In this document: piece after piece, positions 28,577 to 40,735 of the stretch
Layout: each line of letters begins with the position of its first letter
Position numbering within the stretch: the stretch's first letter is position 1
Assembly (NCBI GenBank): GCA_949358305.1
Contig: OX442314.1
Coordinates: 46,942,581 to 47,006,580 of the forward strand
DNA from: Strigamia acuminata
Lineage: Eukaryota; Arthropoda; Chilopoda; Geophilomorpha; Linotaeniidae
DNA: 64,000 nt
Direction: 5' to 3'
The notes under the pieces: generated by a model
Database searches by the model: none
Told to the model about the DNA's origin: nothing
Seen by the model: only the letters and a program-made list of their open reading frames with translations
Made by a program: the position numbers and the translations under genes

Positions 28577-31500
28577 TAAATTTACAAAAACTGTTTAAAA
28601 TTTAGAAAGAAAAACCGTTCGAAATTCACTCGCAATTCATCAAAATATCAACAAATTCACTCGAAATTGATTAAAATCTGCTCTAAAACACTCGAAATTG
28701 ATTAAAATGCAGAATTTGATCAAAATTTATAAAAATTCCAGCCGCAATTCATGTAGCTCGAAGTAAGAAAAATAGATATAAAATTAGTTGTAGCTGAAGA
28801 ATTTGTGTGTTTTAATTTGCACACACACCGTAAATAATTTAATTAATTTCGTAAACAAAAAAATAAATAATGATTTGATGAAATGATGAAAAAATGTTCA
28901 GATGTAGCAACGTTTCGTTCTTTTCCTAATTCCATCCTTCCTTTCGAGTTTTGTCAAATTCGTCAAATTTGTTGATCTGCGAGTAATAAAGAGCAGAGTT
29001 AGTGACGTCACGATTCGTTTTTTTAAGCCTATGTTTTTGGAGATATAAAAAAAAAAAAAAAAAAAAAAAAATATAAAATTAATTTGGAGGTTATTTGGTT
29101 ATTTGGTTATTATTCAACTCGGATGCAACAATAGGTATGAAGCCATGCAATAAAAGATGTGTTTCGATCCAATTCCTTAGTAAAGAAAATGTTTGAAAAT
29201 AAAATAACGGAAAACGAAGGGGAAACAGCAATCGCGAAATGGCGAAATGGCGTCTAAACGAACTCAATAATTTTCAAATTTCAGTTGAAAATGCATTTTT
29301 TTCAAATTTTTTCTCGTGAAATTTCATTTTTTCAGTTGAAAATGCATTTTTTTTTAAATCTTTTCTCGTGAAAAAAAAAAAAAATTGAAAATTGATGAAG
29401 GTTATTTGGTTATTTGGTTATTATTCAACTCGATCCAATTCCTTAGTAAGGAAAGAAAATGTTTGAAAATATAAAAAAGCAAGTTTTTGAAAAAGGCTTC
29501 TATTTATATTGGTCTTCAAATCGCCGCCAGAGTGCACTACTATCGCATATTGTTTCGTGTTTGCCGTGATCGTGCCAAAAAACCTTGAACAAAGTACTTT
29601 TTCTAGACAATATTAAAAAACAAAATATATGGGCAGATAGGAATTTTCATTTCAACCAGATTTAGCCTGGTTTCAGAATTTTTAGAACGTTTTTTGGTAT
29701 CGAAAACATCAAAATCCGTATTGGGCGAACATTAAAGGACACAGGTTCCGCCAGGTGGCGTTGCGGTTTGAAAAATTACATTACAGGTCACGTTACACAA
29801 ACCGTATGTATCTGTATGACCGAATTCAAATGTGATTCAACATGACGAAATAAATCTAACTGTTGTGTTCAAATATTGTAAAATATGTGTCAACAAAATC
29901 GAAAATTCAAATTTCTTACACCTAACCTGAATTCCAGCGAAATTAAGTCCCGAAATTAAGCCTAATCTAACTCTTGATTGTGTGTCTGTCATCTCATATT
30001 TTTTAAGCCTTAAAAAATAACCTTAAAAAAGCTTAAAAAACCTAACCTTTCCTTAACCAAATAACTTATTTTCTCCCGGAAATGCAATTTTAATTCCACT
30101 TGCATTTCCCACTTGAAAACTCGTTTTTTCTCTCTCGTGAAAATTCATTTTTTCACTTGAAAATGCATTTTTTTTTTCACTTTATCTCGTCAAAATGCAG
30201 TTTTATACACAGAAACACATTTTTGTCTCGTGAAAATGCTTTTTCACTTGGATTTATTTCACTTGAAAACGTTTTTTTTTCGTGAAAATTCATTTTTTCT
30301 CGTGAATATTCATTTTTTCTCGTCAAAATCCATTTTTGTTTAATTTTTTCTCGTAAAAATTTATTTTTTCACTTAAAAACACATTTTCTCAGTTGAAAAT
30401 GCATTTTTCCCGAAAAATCAGCGATTTTTCCCTAAAAATAATCATTTTTCTTTAAAAATGATCATTTTTTCCTAAAAATCACCGATTTTTCCCTAAAAAT
30501 CACCGATTTTTCCCTAAAAATGATCACTTTTTCCCTAAAAATGATCACTTTTTCCTAAAAATCACCGATTTTTTTGCAAAAAACGAGAAAAACAAAAAAA
30601 AATGTTAATTTTTGAGAAAAAAATGTTAATTTTTGAGAAAAAAATGTCAATTTTTGGGACAAAATGTCATTTTTTGAGACAAAATGTCATTTTTTGTGAC
30701 AAAATGTTAATTTTTGAGAAAAAAATGTCAATTTTTGGGACAGAATGTCAATTTTTGGGACAAAATGTCATAATACGGTAGAACTTTTCTTTAATTTCTT
30801 TTCTGTATGTTTGAAAAGTGATTTTTGTATGAAAATGATTTCTTTAAAAAAACCACGCCAACTAAAAGAAAAAACAAAAAATTATTTCTTTTATTAATTA
30901 TCTTGTTTCATCTCATTCCAATAAAATAACAATTTGCATTGAATTCTCCATCATTTTGTTTAAAAAACAAACTAAGCATTGCAAATCAAGTTTCAATACC
31001 CGACAATTATTTTAGTTCTTGGCATTACCACTTAAAAATATTTCAATTAGGATTGCCACAACAAACCACATCATTCTTTTTAAATTACAAGATAAACACA
31101 TCCCAAACATTCCAGCTATATAACCCCAACCTTTTCTCCATGTACCTGTTTTTAATCCCATCACAGACCGGTCACATTAAACTCAAATGCATTATTGATA
31201 CGCTGGATAAATAACCCTGATGACAAACTCTTTGCATTGATAATTGAGGCAAAATGTTTTTTTTTCTTCTTCTTCTTCAACAAGAGTACTGTATATAACA
31301 AACTGCATTGATATTTCACTGAAGGGGGAGTAGTCAGAAAAACTAATCCAGCAATTTTGCTGCTCTCTTTTCATATTTTACCAATATTTGCTCAATAATA
31401 AACTAGAATCATTACTAAAAACTCCATTTCAACACTAAAAAAACTGTTTATGGAATTAAAAATGTGTGAACAACCCTCTAGACTGGACACAACCAAACAT

Positions 31501-33437
31501 TGTCTGATCTACAGACTTGACTGATCTTTTGGGTGTACAGTATACAGGACTTCCACTGTACAGGTTCCCAACATACGAACAAAACTTGTTTATACGTAGA
31601 GGACTACTGTATTACTTGATGAAAACAATTGCAAAATGATAGTAAATTTGGGGGCTTCTCTTCTCTTTCCTTGCATTGATAGGTTGTGAGATTGATAATA
31701 AAGTATAAATTCTCTTTAAACTCCACATGATATTGCATTGATCTGTTATTTCTTTCTTTTTTAAGTATAAAAAGTTGAAAACTTTCATTAAATTCACAAC
31801 AAACAGACATAAAAAGACACATGAGGGGAGACACTCACAAAAACATGATGTTTAGAGAATTTTATACAGAAAAACCCCAAAATAAATCAAAATATTTTTC
31901 TTTTTTTAAAATTTCCATGACTCACAGTTATTATAAATATAATAAAAATCTTCAGTTCTACAACAAGATATAGTATATTGCAAATATCACAGTATATAAT
32001 GATTATATATCGTTCCTTCAACAATAAAAAAGAAAAATTTAAAAAAAATTAATTTTTTCTTCTTAAATATTGTTATCACTTTATCTTACAGTGTACCAAA
32101 AACAAAAACAAAAACCTGACCAATCTGATGCATGAAATACCTAAGTGCATGCAGGCATTTTATATTGCACGTGATTTACCTAGTGCTCTTTCTACTAAAC
32201 TCCGCGCCCTTCTCTCTTCCCCTCTCACTCACTTTGCATTGTAGCCGTGCAACAAAGCCCAACTCTAAACGGGCAATTATTATCTCCATTGTGTCCGAAG
32301 TTGGTATATTTCTTATTGTTATACAGAATTAATTTTTATTTAATTGTTCATTACTTTTAACTTTAATTGTTGATTTTTTCTTGCCTCCCCATCTTTTCCA
32401 AACATGAAATTGTTCATTACTTTAAACTTTAATTGTTGATTTTTTTATGCCTCCCCACCTTTTCCAAACCTCAAAGTGTTCATTCCCACAAACCTAAATG
32501 CACATTACCAAAACCTCCTTCAACTGACTGACACAACAGCCACAACCCCATACATGATTAACCAAATCCAACTAATCACACACCCCGATCCCTCGTTTGC
32601 TTCGGCTTCCGGAAGCGTTTCGGGCGTTGCCGAAGGATCGGCAACATCTTCGCTTGTCGGCGTCAACTCCTCCACCGATTCAAAATCCAAAGTGGATGGC
32701 ACATTCTCCCCCCCTTTGTCCTCTCCTACTCCTTTGCCCTCTCCTATTCCTTTGACCTCTTCTTCCTTCTCTACTTTTGTGTCTTCGGCGTCTTTGTCTT
32801 CTGGATCAACGCTGGCCGTTGTCCTTGCCGTGCACTGCGCCATGACCTCGGCGTAGACTACCGAAGCGTTTTTGTGTGCATGGTGGTCGGGCGATAGGCA
32901 CAAATTGTCAATAAGTAGATTGGGTACGGAGTTTCTGTGGCTCTCGGCCATCCACCTCAGCCGGCAGTCGCACGAGAACCAGTTGTGGACAAAGCGGATT
33001 TTGCGCACTTCGCTGATATCGTCAAGCGCGTGCGGTTCCACTAGTTTTATGCGATTCCTGTGGATGCCGAGGACACTGACACTCTTCATACCCTGCAGGG
33101 CATACGCTTCTAGGACATCTATTGTGTTGTTCTCAAGAGTCAAGTAGTCGACCGAAGAGAGGCCGTGGAAGGCGCGGCTTTTGATGACGGCAATGCGGGA
33201 GTCCCTGATGTTGAGACTGGCCACGTTGCTCAGGCCTCGAAAGGAACAAGACGGCATCTGACGAAGCCGTAAGTTGGTCAGACGGATCATGCTTACGTTG
33301 GTCAAGCCGTTGAAGCTGTCCGGCTCAATTTCTTCCACTCCGGACGGGAGGTAGAGAATGTCGACGCCGTGCAGGTTGGCAAAGGCGCCGCTGTGGATGG
33401 TCTTGAGGGGATTGCCCGTGAGAGAGATGGAACGAAT
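28577..33437. repeat. Array unit 8, terminal copy fused to the intact LRR gene
   Basis: The first 3.9 kb match the other units, with the short indel form. From about 32160 rightward this copy diverges from them: substitutions near 32161 and 32221, and an altered spacer at 32404-32455. It also keeps 411 bp of LRR coding sequence (about 32861-33271) and 18 bp near 32731-32748 that the other units lack. It lacks the +3, +4 and +4 bp short-repeat expansions the other units share. This copy therefore looks ancestral and the seven others share one derived progenitor. Confidence 0.88.
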
Positions 33438-33779
33438 GTGGTGGCTGTCGGCGAAGGCGTTCATGGCGATGGCCGCGATCCGGTTGTAGCCGAGAAAGAG
33501 GTTGGTGATGTTGACCAAGTCGGAGAAGGAGTGGGTGGACAAATATGGAAGAGGGTTGTCTTGCACGCTGAGCTCCTCCAGGTTGGCCAGGCCTCGAAAC
33601 GCGTAAGGAGCAACTTCGCGGATTTGGTTGCTGTCCAGCACGAGTCGTTTCATGTTGTGCAGTCCATGGAACGTGTCAGGGGGGATCACCGTAATGTTGG
33701 TTTTGCGCAAAGCCAGGTGCTCGGTCGCCGGCGACAAAGGAGAGGGCAGCTTGTTTAACGAAGATTGTTCACATAAAAC
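32520..33779 (-). CDS. LRR cell-surface protein, terminal exon (residues 40-458)
   Basis: This exon encodes most of an extracellular leucine-rich repeat protein. It opens after a splice acceptor (TATTTGTGCAG) with VLCEQSSLNKLP, the second half of an LRRNT cap. About ten 23-24-residue LxxLxLxxNxI repeats follow, then an LRRCT cap (WFSCDCRLRWM, further cysteines at about residues 333 and 355). After that come an acidic Glu/Asp/Lys linker (about 356-435) and a hydrophobic C-terminus (436-458) with almost no cytoplasmic residues. That tail suits a GPI anchor, although a short transmembrane end is possible. No ATG precedes the LRR region in this exon, so it cannot be the first exon. Its partner lies 10.5 kb upstream. 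A candidate AATAAA is at 32335-32340. The family has many adhesion and receptor members and I do not recognise an exact orthologue. Confidence 0.9.
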   Translation of the reverse strand, partial: VLCEQSSLNKLPSPLSPATEHLALRKTNITVIPPDTFHGLHNMKRLVLDSNQIREVAPYAFRGLANLEELSVQDNPLPYLSTHSFSDLVNITNLFLGYNRIAAIAMNAFADSHHIRSISLTGNPLKTIHSGAFANLHGVDILYLPSGVEEIEPDSFNGLTNVSMIRLTNLRLRQMPSCSFRGLSNVASLNIRDSRIAVIKSRAFHGLSSVDYLTLENNTIDVLEAYALQGMKSVSVLGIHRNRIKLVEPHALDDISEVRKIRFVHNWFSCDCRLRWMAESHRNSVPNLLIDNLCLSPDHHAHKNASVVYAEVMAQCTARTTASVDPEDKDAEDTKVEKEEEVKGIGEGKGVGEDKGGENVPSTLDFESVEELTPTSEDVADPSATPETLPEAEANEGSGCVISWIWLIMYGVVAVVSVS

Positions 33780-33785
33780 CTGCAC

Positions 33786-34303
33786 AAATAGACAATTAGA
33801 CTTATTAGAAGAATAATGTTACAACAGAAGCACCAATTACTATTGTTTCGAAGATGCAACAACAGAGGTAGAAAAAAATATATGCGCACCAATTACTATA
33901 TTGTTACCAGAAGCACCAGTTTCTATTGTTTCAATATTGGGACAACAGGAGGCACCAGTTTCTATTGTTTCAATATTGGGACAACAGGAGGCATCAGTTT
34001 CTATTGTTTCCACATTGGGAAGTTAGATGAAATGACATCACAATCTCTAAAATTGAAAAACGCGCCATCTATTGGTGGCTATCATTATCAAAAGTTTCTG
34101 CAAGAAGAAAAGTTCAGCGCTTGATTCGGTGGATGAACTCTGCATTTTTGTGCAGAGGAAATATGGTTTTCTGCAGAATTTTTTCAGAAAGAAATTTTTC
34201 TGCAGAATTCTGCAGATTTTTTTCACCTGGGATTTCTATTGTTTCAATATTGGGACAACAGGAGGCATCAGTTTCTATTGTTTCTACGTTGGGAAGATAG
34301 ATG
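33786..34303. repeat. 39-bp minisatellite with a separate block, in the LRR intron
   Basis: Copies of CAGTTTCTATTGTTTCAATA followed by TTGGGACAACAGGAGGCA repeat with a 39-bp period at about 33912-34025. They resume at 34228-34303 after an unrelated 200 bp. The final copy of each block changes to CATTGGGAAG or CGTTGGGAAG followed by a TAGATG(G/A) sequence. This suggests a duplicated block rather than a single array. Confidence 0.75.
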
Positions 34304-36101
34304 GCGCCACTTTCAGTGACTTGATGGTTTAGGCAATAGATGGCGCCAAGCGTTCGCGTTGGAAAAATAAATGAGTTTTTTTGGTGGCGAGGAGCAAAAG
34401 ATTAAAGGAAATGGAATGAAATGAAATGAAAGATAAAAGAAATGAGAAAATGGTTCCTCCCTTGAGAGGATTGTAATTGGCTCTCAGGAGATATTTCCTG
34501 TTTCAATTTTCTTTCCAGAAGGAAAAAAAAAAAATGAAATGAAATGAAGCCGGTAAATTGACAATTATTTCTGCACTTATATTCCTTACAAGGTTGATCA
34601 ACAACACCCTTTTCTTCCCCCACTATTCTGCTCAAAATGTCCATGCACTAAAGGATTATTGGGCACTTGAAACATCTTTGCCTTGCATTAGGCTTAACTT
34701 CATAAATTACAATATTTGCCATGTTTTATAAATGTTCCACATGTGAAAACACTTGGATTAATTTTTCATGAGCCAAAATCCCTCTTGTAGACCTAACCCC
34801 TATTGATTAACACACAGTTTTGTCATAAAATAAACATAAAAAGAAAGTAAAAATAATAATCCAATAGAAAAACAATAATGATGACCCCACCTTCCCTCCT
34901 TCCCTCCTTCCCTTCCCTCTTATAAATTCCAAACCACATGTTCAATCATTTACTATATTTACCTCATTGATTTTATTGAATCAATTTTTTCTCAGTAATA
35001 TAAAAGTTGACAGGAAATTCTACACATTTGTTGTAAAATTTGCTCTCTAGACTACAACATTTAAACAACAAAAAATATTTCAACATAATATCTTGTAATT
35101 TCAGAGAAATTTTGGGGTTACCGTTAAAACTTAACCTTTGACCTTTGAAACATTTGCCTCTCAAATGGGACAATGCACATTAAAAAAAATGATTTCTCCA
35201 ACTTAATTCTATTTTGTATGTTTCATTCATTAATTTAGGTGCTACTTTTAAATCTCATTTTCTAATGTGCAAGTCATTTATATTTTATACCCTCATATGG
35301 ATTCAAGCTGCTTTGAATCTACTTTTTAAATAGTTTTTGGATGCCATATATCGAAAACAATAAAGGGTGTTTCAGAATTCATGTTACACAGAAATAGCGG
35401 GTACAGAGTGAGACCAGGAATTCACGTTTCGACTAATCAAAAATTCAGGCCTAAACATTAGATAATGGTAAATTCTTTTGTATCCAAGATAAAAGATAAT
35501 GAAAACAGCATGCTTTAAGAAAGGCTTTTATAAAAGAGTGTTTGGAGTCGGAGTGGCCATGGTTACAAGAACTACTACCTCTTAGAGAAACCGGAGTTAC
35601 CACCTTTTAGGAAAAACCCTTGGGAAACCATGTAAAGCCTTTGTTCGCAAGTTTTGTAAACAAACATGCTAAATGCTCTAAATTTTAACACACAAAACAC
35701 AAATGGTCTTCGACATGCAGCGAATTCCAGTATTGGCTTTCGTTGTCGCTTCACCGTTCACTATTCGGTGTATTTCTGCTTGAAACGCTTCTTACGGCTT
35801 TCCTTCCCCCCATTAATTTTTTTTCGTTTCCTTTCAAGTTGTTTCTCTAAATTATTTTCTCCAAGCATCTACACCCACTTAAACATCCAGACTTCCTTCA
35901 GCTTCTTACGGCGCTGCAATTTGGTAGAAAAATTGCACTTATTTCTACATAAGCCCATCTCATCGACCGTGACTTCCTTAATAATTCAGGCAAAAAAATC
36001 ATCATAAGAAACTGAATTAGAACGGAAATTATTTAGGATAAACAACGTTTTATATACCCACTCCGGCACTCTCTTTTTAAAGGGACAGCATATATTTAAC
36101 T
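34304..36101. other. Intronic sequence without recognisable genes
   Basis: AT-rich sequence inside the long LRR intron. Short A/T and GAAATGAAAT runs (34400-34440, 34535-34550) are present. No exon-like stretch, RNA gene or transposon end was recognised. Confidence 0.5.
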
Positions 36102-36263
36102 TATAAAATCGACATCGACATCGACATCGACATCGAGAGTTTGCGAGATGCATTTTTCCCTTACAGTTTAAGACTATACGGTATAAAAATCGACATCGAC
36201 ATCGACATCGAGAGTTTGCGAGATGCATTTTTCCTTTACAGTTTAAGACTATACGGTATAAAA
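36102..36263. repeat. About 80-bp direct duplication containing an (ATCGAC)n run
   Basis: Two adjacent copies contain ATCGACATCGACATCGA, GAGTTTGCGAGATGCATTTT and a common tail (ACAGTTTAAGACTATACGGT). The copies differ by one base in the TTTTTCC run and by the number of ATCGAC units. Confidence 0.8.
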
Positions 36264-37480
36264 TAGTGTAAGAGAAAAATGATAAAATTTAGCTTTAATA
36301 AATTACACTTAAAAAGAAGATTAAACCTCGGAAACATCGTATCGAAACATCGAAACATCATATCGCAATCACAGCACGACATTAAAATAATATGTTTATG
36401 TCGGACATGAACTTAGCCATTGCCTTTTTATGCATAATTAAAATTTTTATTTATATTTCCATTTTTTTTTTAAAATAAAACAAATTGAAAATGTGCCATA
36501 TAATCTTCCTTTCAGATGCAAAAAGAAAAAGAAAATTGTTTTCGCTCGCTCGCTGCAAATAAATTCCAAGCAAATTGAAATAATGCAAGACAGAGATTCA
36601 AGTTGCTTGAGACCATGTGCTGGATTCTCCTTCCTTCCTTCCTCTATGAACAGTAAACGAACTGGAATCGATCAGGAGCGATGTCAGCCGGTTGCTTGGC
36701 AACTCCGTGCTCATAAGAAAGCCGCAGAAGCTTGTGGGCCGGGTGGCCATTGTTAGCCTTGATCGGCACTGGGGATGAAGACGGATCTAGTCCCTGCACG
36801 TGCTAACAACAAGAGGAAAATAATAATTTCCTCGCAGTCTCATCACACATGCTGTCTTCGTTTAGACAAGATGGAGTGAGTGCAGCTGCAGCTCGGGAGA
36901 GGTGGGAATTGGAAGAAAAATGTGGCTGATCCCTCTTAAAATTCCGCTCGAATCCATTAAGTGCAGGAGAATTTAATCTGGAGAAAAGAAGGGAAAGGAG
37001 AGGAGAGTTGTAACTAAACTCTTCAATGCATCCATTCAAATGTTTAAAGCTGAACACCAGACTGAAGTATGTTACATACAAGATAAAAACATACATACTC
37101 AAGAGTGGCCTATTTTCCATTGGCCGAGCCATTTCACTTGTGTAGTGATACAAAAAATAGACCCAAACACCAGAATTGCATCACAATGTACAGACTTTGT
37201 AATCGATTACCTATTGTTAGAAAATTGTTTGCTTTCCTGACAAAGCAAGCAATAAACTGAATAAACATGAAAATTAAAACAAAAACATCATAAATCCGTA
37301 TTTTATCAATTGAAATAACATTTTCTTATAAAATACAACTAACATCACATCATTTCAATTAATTAAAGTAATCAAACAAATTAAAAACAAAACTAAACTA
37401 CTTTTCATGGTGGTAGCACACAGTCCACAGTTAGGAGTAATGAGGATGGAAAATAGGCCACCATTTATTTTATATACGCT
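36264..37480. other. Intronic sequence without recognisable genes
   Basis: Mixed AT-rich sequence with a less AT-rich stretch at about 36590-36800. Several short frames are open on either strand, but none has a splice context, domain or hydrophobic pattern I recognise. Confidence 0.45.
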
Positions 37481-37489
37481 CATTTCATA

Positions 37490-37600
37490 TAAAAGCGTCG
37501 GCTTGCGGACACTCTTTATGTTATCGGAAAGGTCCTGCGTTGAAGACAATCTAAGGAAGGGCGATCTAGGTTCAACTCCGGGCTCATGACCCAGCTTAGC
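37490..37600 (+). repeat. Possible tRNA-derived SINE fragment
   Basis: GGTTCAACTCC (near 37570) matches the RNA polymerase III B-box consensus GGTTCRANTCC. About 75 bp upstream, GCGTCGGCTTGCGGAC resembles the D-arm/anticodon-arm segment often seen in tRNA-related SINEs. No intact tRNA cloverleaf can be drawn, so this is at best a SINE remnant. Confidence 0.3.
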
Positions 37601-39110
37601 CTAACCAAAGCAATTTGGCGCTTGCTCCACCCGTGCGTAATGGCGGCCCCGCTTGCCTTTTTGGTGATATTACTACATCACTTCCTTCAAACCTTATTTC
37701 TTTCCCACAATGCACCTCTCTCGCGTTATTGTTATTTCTTATTGCTCGTGTGAACGCACACCTGATATGTTTTGTTGCAACAAACTATGTTGAGTATCGT
37801 AACAATATCCCAATGGAATAAACATTGTATGCCGAGTAAACAAATAACTCGCAATAAATAAAATGCTGAGTCCAGTCAGGACGCTACCTGGTCGAATTGA
37901 TGGCCCAAAAGTGGCCGGTCAAGAATATACAGAGAATTTAAAAAAGATAAAAGTTGATAGAGAAGGAGCATTGAGGCAGATTGAGGTTGGAGGCCCCCCT
38001 GAGTCCTTTTCTTGCTCCCATTGCACGGTTATTCAGTTTCCGACAGCCGCTGTCGTTCATCCCCATTTGCGCCAAGGTTTTACTACCACATAAAAAGCTG
38101 CTGGATGCTGAGTTACCATACTGTCTTTCGCGTCGTTTGATGACACAAGATTCGTGAAAAACTGTTTGTAATTTGTATGTAACTGCAGGGTGATTTCGGC
38201 ATTTCGCATTATCGTATGTTATTTTTTGAAAATTGGCTATAATTTAAGATGTAAATAAAAAAATTTCAAACCACTTTAGGAATACTTTTGTTTACTGCTT
38301 ATTATCCCTGTGTTGTAAGGATATTGCTATGTTTTCACTTAATTAAATGTTGTGACCAAAAAAAGACTTTTGGGACACACTGTATATTGTTCTCGATCGA
38401 ATATGTCCTTCGTCTGAGTTATTTTTTTTACTGCGGTTTCTTCAATAATTATTCTTTGGCAGGTAGATTCATTAAACAATTTGGTAAAAGAATAAAGAAA
38501 AATCAATGGTATATTTTATTGCTCTTTGACTAAGCTTAATTTAGGGTAAAAAGGCTTGATATGTATAGAAAAAATATGAAATAAAGCGGGATTTCACACG
38601 CAATTGGAATTGGCGTGGTAAGAGTGGTAATTATCTGCCGGCGGAAGGATTAATTTAGTAATGGAAAAAAGAAACGGAGATGACTCAACTAAATCGATAA
38701 CAAACAACTTCTGGTTTAAATTGATTTTCTTTTTTTTTTAGATGAAAAACAGAGACTTGGGGAAAAAAAGTGTACGTAGGTGCAGTGTGATTTTGGCAGC
38801 GATGAAAGCGATAACAATTTCTGCAACCGGATTCATTAAACAATTGGGAAATGGCATAGGATTAAATTGTTAATTCACAATGAAGACTCTTGATTGTTAT
38901 CTTCAAGTTTATTATTAAAAGCTCAACAAAGGCTTTTCACCAAGATAACAATTGTTTTATCTTATAAAACCAATCAATTGTTAGTTATCGATGTGTTTTA
39001 CTGTATGAACATTTGCTTGTTTCTTAAAATAAATTCCTTTGTTTGGATATTGTTATCACTGTGGAAAAAAACACCCGGCAGTTGCTGAATAGCAATATCA
39101 CCAAACCCCG
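37601..39110. other. Intronic sequence without recognisable genes
   Basis: No exon, RNA gene or repeat array was recognised. The short plus-strand frame at 37863-38093 has no family resemblance, and no flanking splice signals stood out. Confidence 0.45.
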
Positions 39111-39665
39111 GCTAGTTACCGAAGAGTAAAATCATCGAATACCGGGTAGTTACCAAATATTAAATTTAATGAATACTAAATATCGGATAGTTACCGAATA
39201 CTAAATACCAGATAGTTACCGAATACTAAATACCGGATAGTTACCAAATACTAAATACCGGATAGTTATCGAATACTAAATACCGGATAGTTACCGAATA
39301 CTAAATACCGGATAGTTACCAAATACTAAATACCGGATAGTTACCGAATACTAAATACCGGATAGTTACTGAATACTAAATACCGGATAGTTACTGAATA
39401 CTAAATATCGGATAGTTACTGAATACTAAATATCGGATAGTTATTGAATACGGAGTACTAAATATCGGATAGTTACCAAATACTAAATACCGGATAGTTA
39501 CCGAATACTAAATACCGGATACCGGTAGTTACCGAATACTAAATACCGGATACCGGTAGTTACCGAATACTAAATACCGGATAGTTATTGAATACTAAAT
39601 ACCAGATATTTAACAAATACTACAGTCATCGAATACTGGATAGTTACCTAATAATCATCGAATAC
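39111..39665. repeat. 25-bp minisatellite (ATACCGGATAGTTACCGAAT type)
   Basis: About twenty copies of a 25-bp unit, ATACCGGATAGTTACCGAAT followed by ACTAA. C/T and A/G variants occur throughout, the array is degenerate at both edges, and two copies carry a GGATACCGGTAG expansion. Confidence 0.9.
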
Positions 39666-40425
39666 CGAACAAGAATATCAAAAAATAGAAAAACTATTGT
39701 TGGTAATGTCTAATGTCTTTTTCATTTGAGCAATCCTGGAAAACCACCATTAAATTCTTCGTCTTTGACTTCCCAAAAAACAATTTTATGAGTTTTTTTA
39801 TTTTTCCTTCTAATAACACATTGTCAACATTCTAACTGAAATACAATAACGCTATAACCATCACGGGTTTCCGCGAAAAAGACAAAGTAGTGGGATTACC
39901 AGGCACAACTTGGCCATTAATCACAAATAATAAGGATGACAGTCATTATAAAGGGACGGGACAAACTTATTACTCTACAGTGCACAACTGCTGCCCCAAC
40001 AGGGTTTTCCCTGAGGTTTTCCCTAGGCCACTGCAATGGCAAAGCAGAAAATATTTCCCCAGAGACAAGCATCCACTTTCATTATCCCATGAACACATAA
40101 CAGAGCTGAATAAAGCCATGAGATGAGAATGAAAAGCATGACATAATCTTGTCAACACAAATATACTAAAGCTAATGTTTGCTTTGCTTGTGTTTTTACT
40201 TTGATTCTTGATTACTGCCATTAATATTTTGCAATTGTTAATAAATTAAGATTTGGAATGTGCATTTGGATAATGTTTTGCTTAGATAAAAATTACATAC
40301 TAGTAAGTAGTGTAGGTTTAAATAATTACAGAAAATAAGGATGATGTGTAGATCTTCCCACTGTCTAAAACCCAGCCACTGTTTGAAGTCCTGCTAATTT
40401 GGGCACAACTACTATTTCAGATGTA
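39666..40425. other. Intronic sequence without recognisable genes
   Basis: Moderately AT-rich single-copy-looking sequence. Frames are open on both strands around 39900-40200, but neither shows domains or exon signals I can recognise. Confidence 0.4.
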
Positions 40426-40735
40426 CAATCCAAATTTGATGTAAAGGTGCTTGTAAAACTCAAATTTTGATGTAAAAATGCATGTTAAACTCAGATTTTG
40501 ATGTAAAAATGCATGTTAAAATCAGATTTTGATGTAAAAACGCATGTTAAGCTCAGATTTCGATGTAAAAATGCATGTTAAACTCAGATTTTGATGTAAA
40601 AATGCATGTTAAACTCAGATTTTGATGTAAAAATGCATGTTAAACTCAGATTTTGATGTAAAAATGCATGTTAAAATCAGATTTTGATGTAAAAATGCAT
40701 TTAAAACTCAGACTCTGGTGTAAAGATACAATAGA
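40426..40735. repeat. 31-bp minisatellite (ATGTAAAAATGCATGTTAAA type)
   Basis: About ten copies of a 31-bp unit: ATGTAAAAATGCATGTTAAA followed by CTCAGATTTTG. The first and last copies are more diverged (GGTGCTTGTAAAACTC, CTCAGACTCTGG), which is usual at array edges. Confidence 0.92.

Larger units (their letters stand above)
1..33437. repeat. Tandem array of a 4.45 kb unit derived from the 3' end of the LRR gene
   Basis: The same 4.45 kb sequence recurs head to tail with offsets of 4453, 4453, 4445, 4453, 4453, 4453 and about 4445 bp, and it continues past the left edge. The only inter-unit differences I noticed are an 8-bp net indel (TATTTC...CCAATATTTTCC versus a shorter form) and a G/A change about 65 bp further on. 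An A25 tract (first copy 2345-2369) keeps the same length in all seven units that contain it. The right-most copy is fused to the intact LRR exon and similarity stops at about 33437. The natural unit boundary is therefore where LRR coding sequence abruptly meets AT-rich sequence (position 1874/1875 in the first copy). Orientation is the same in all copies. Near identity implies very recent amplification or efficient homogenisation. An assembly artefact is made less likely, but not excluded, by the mixed pattern of the two variants. Confidence 0.95.

Noticed and set aside
36803-37153. 116-codon minus-strand frame as the upstream exon of the LRR gene
   Set aside because: It has a hydrophobic segment but no CPxxCxC half-cap and no donor in the required phase. 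The exon at 44442-44326 fits exactly.
39111-39665. CRISPR-like regularly spaced repeats
   Set aside because: The units are directly abutting without unique spacers, and the window is a eukaryotic nuclear sequence. It is a minisatellite.
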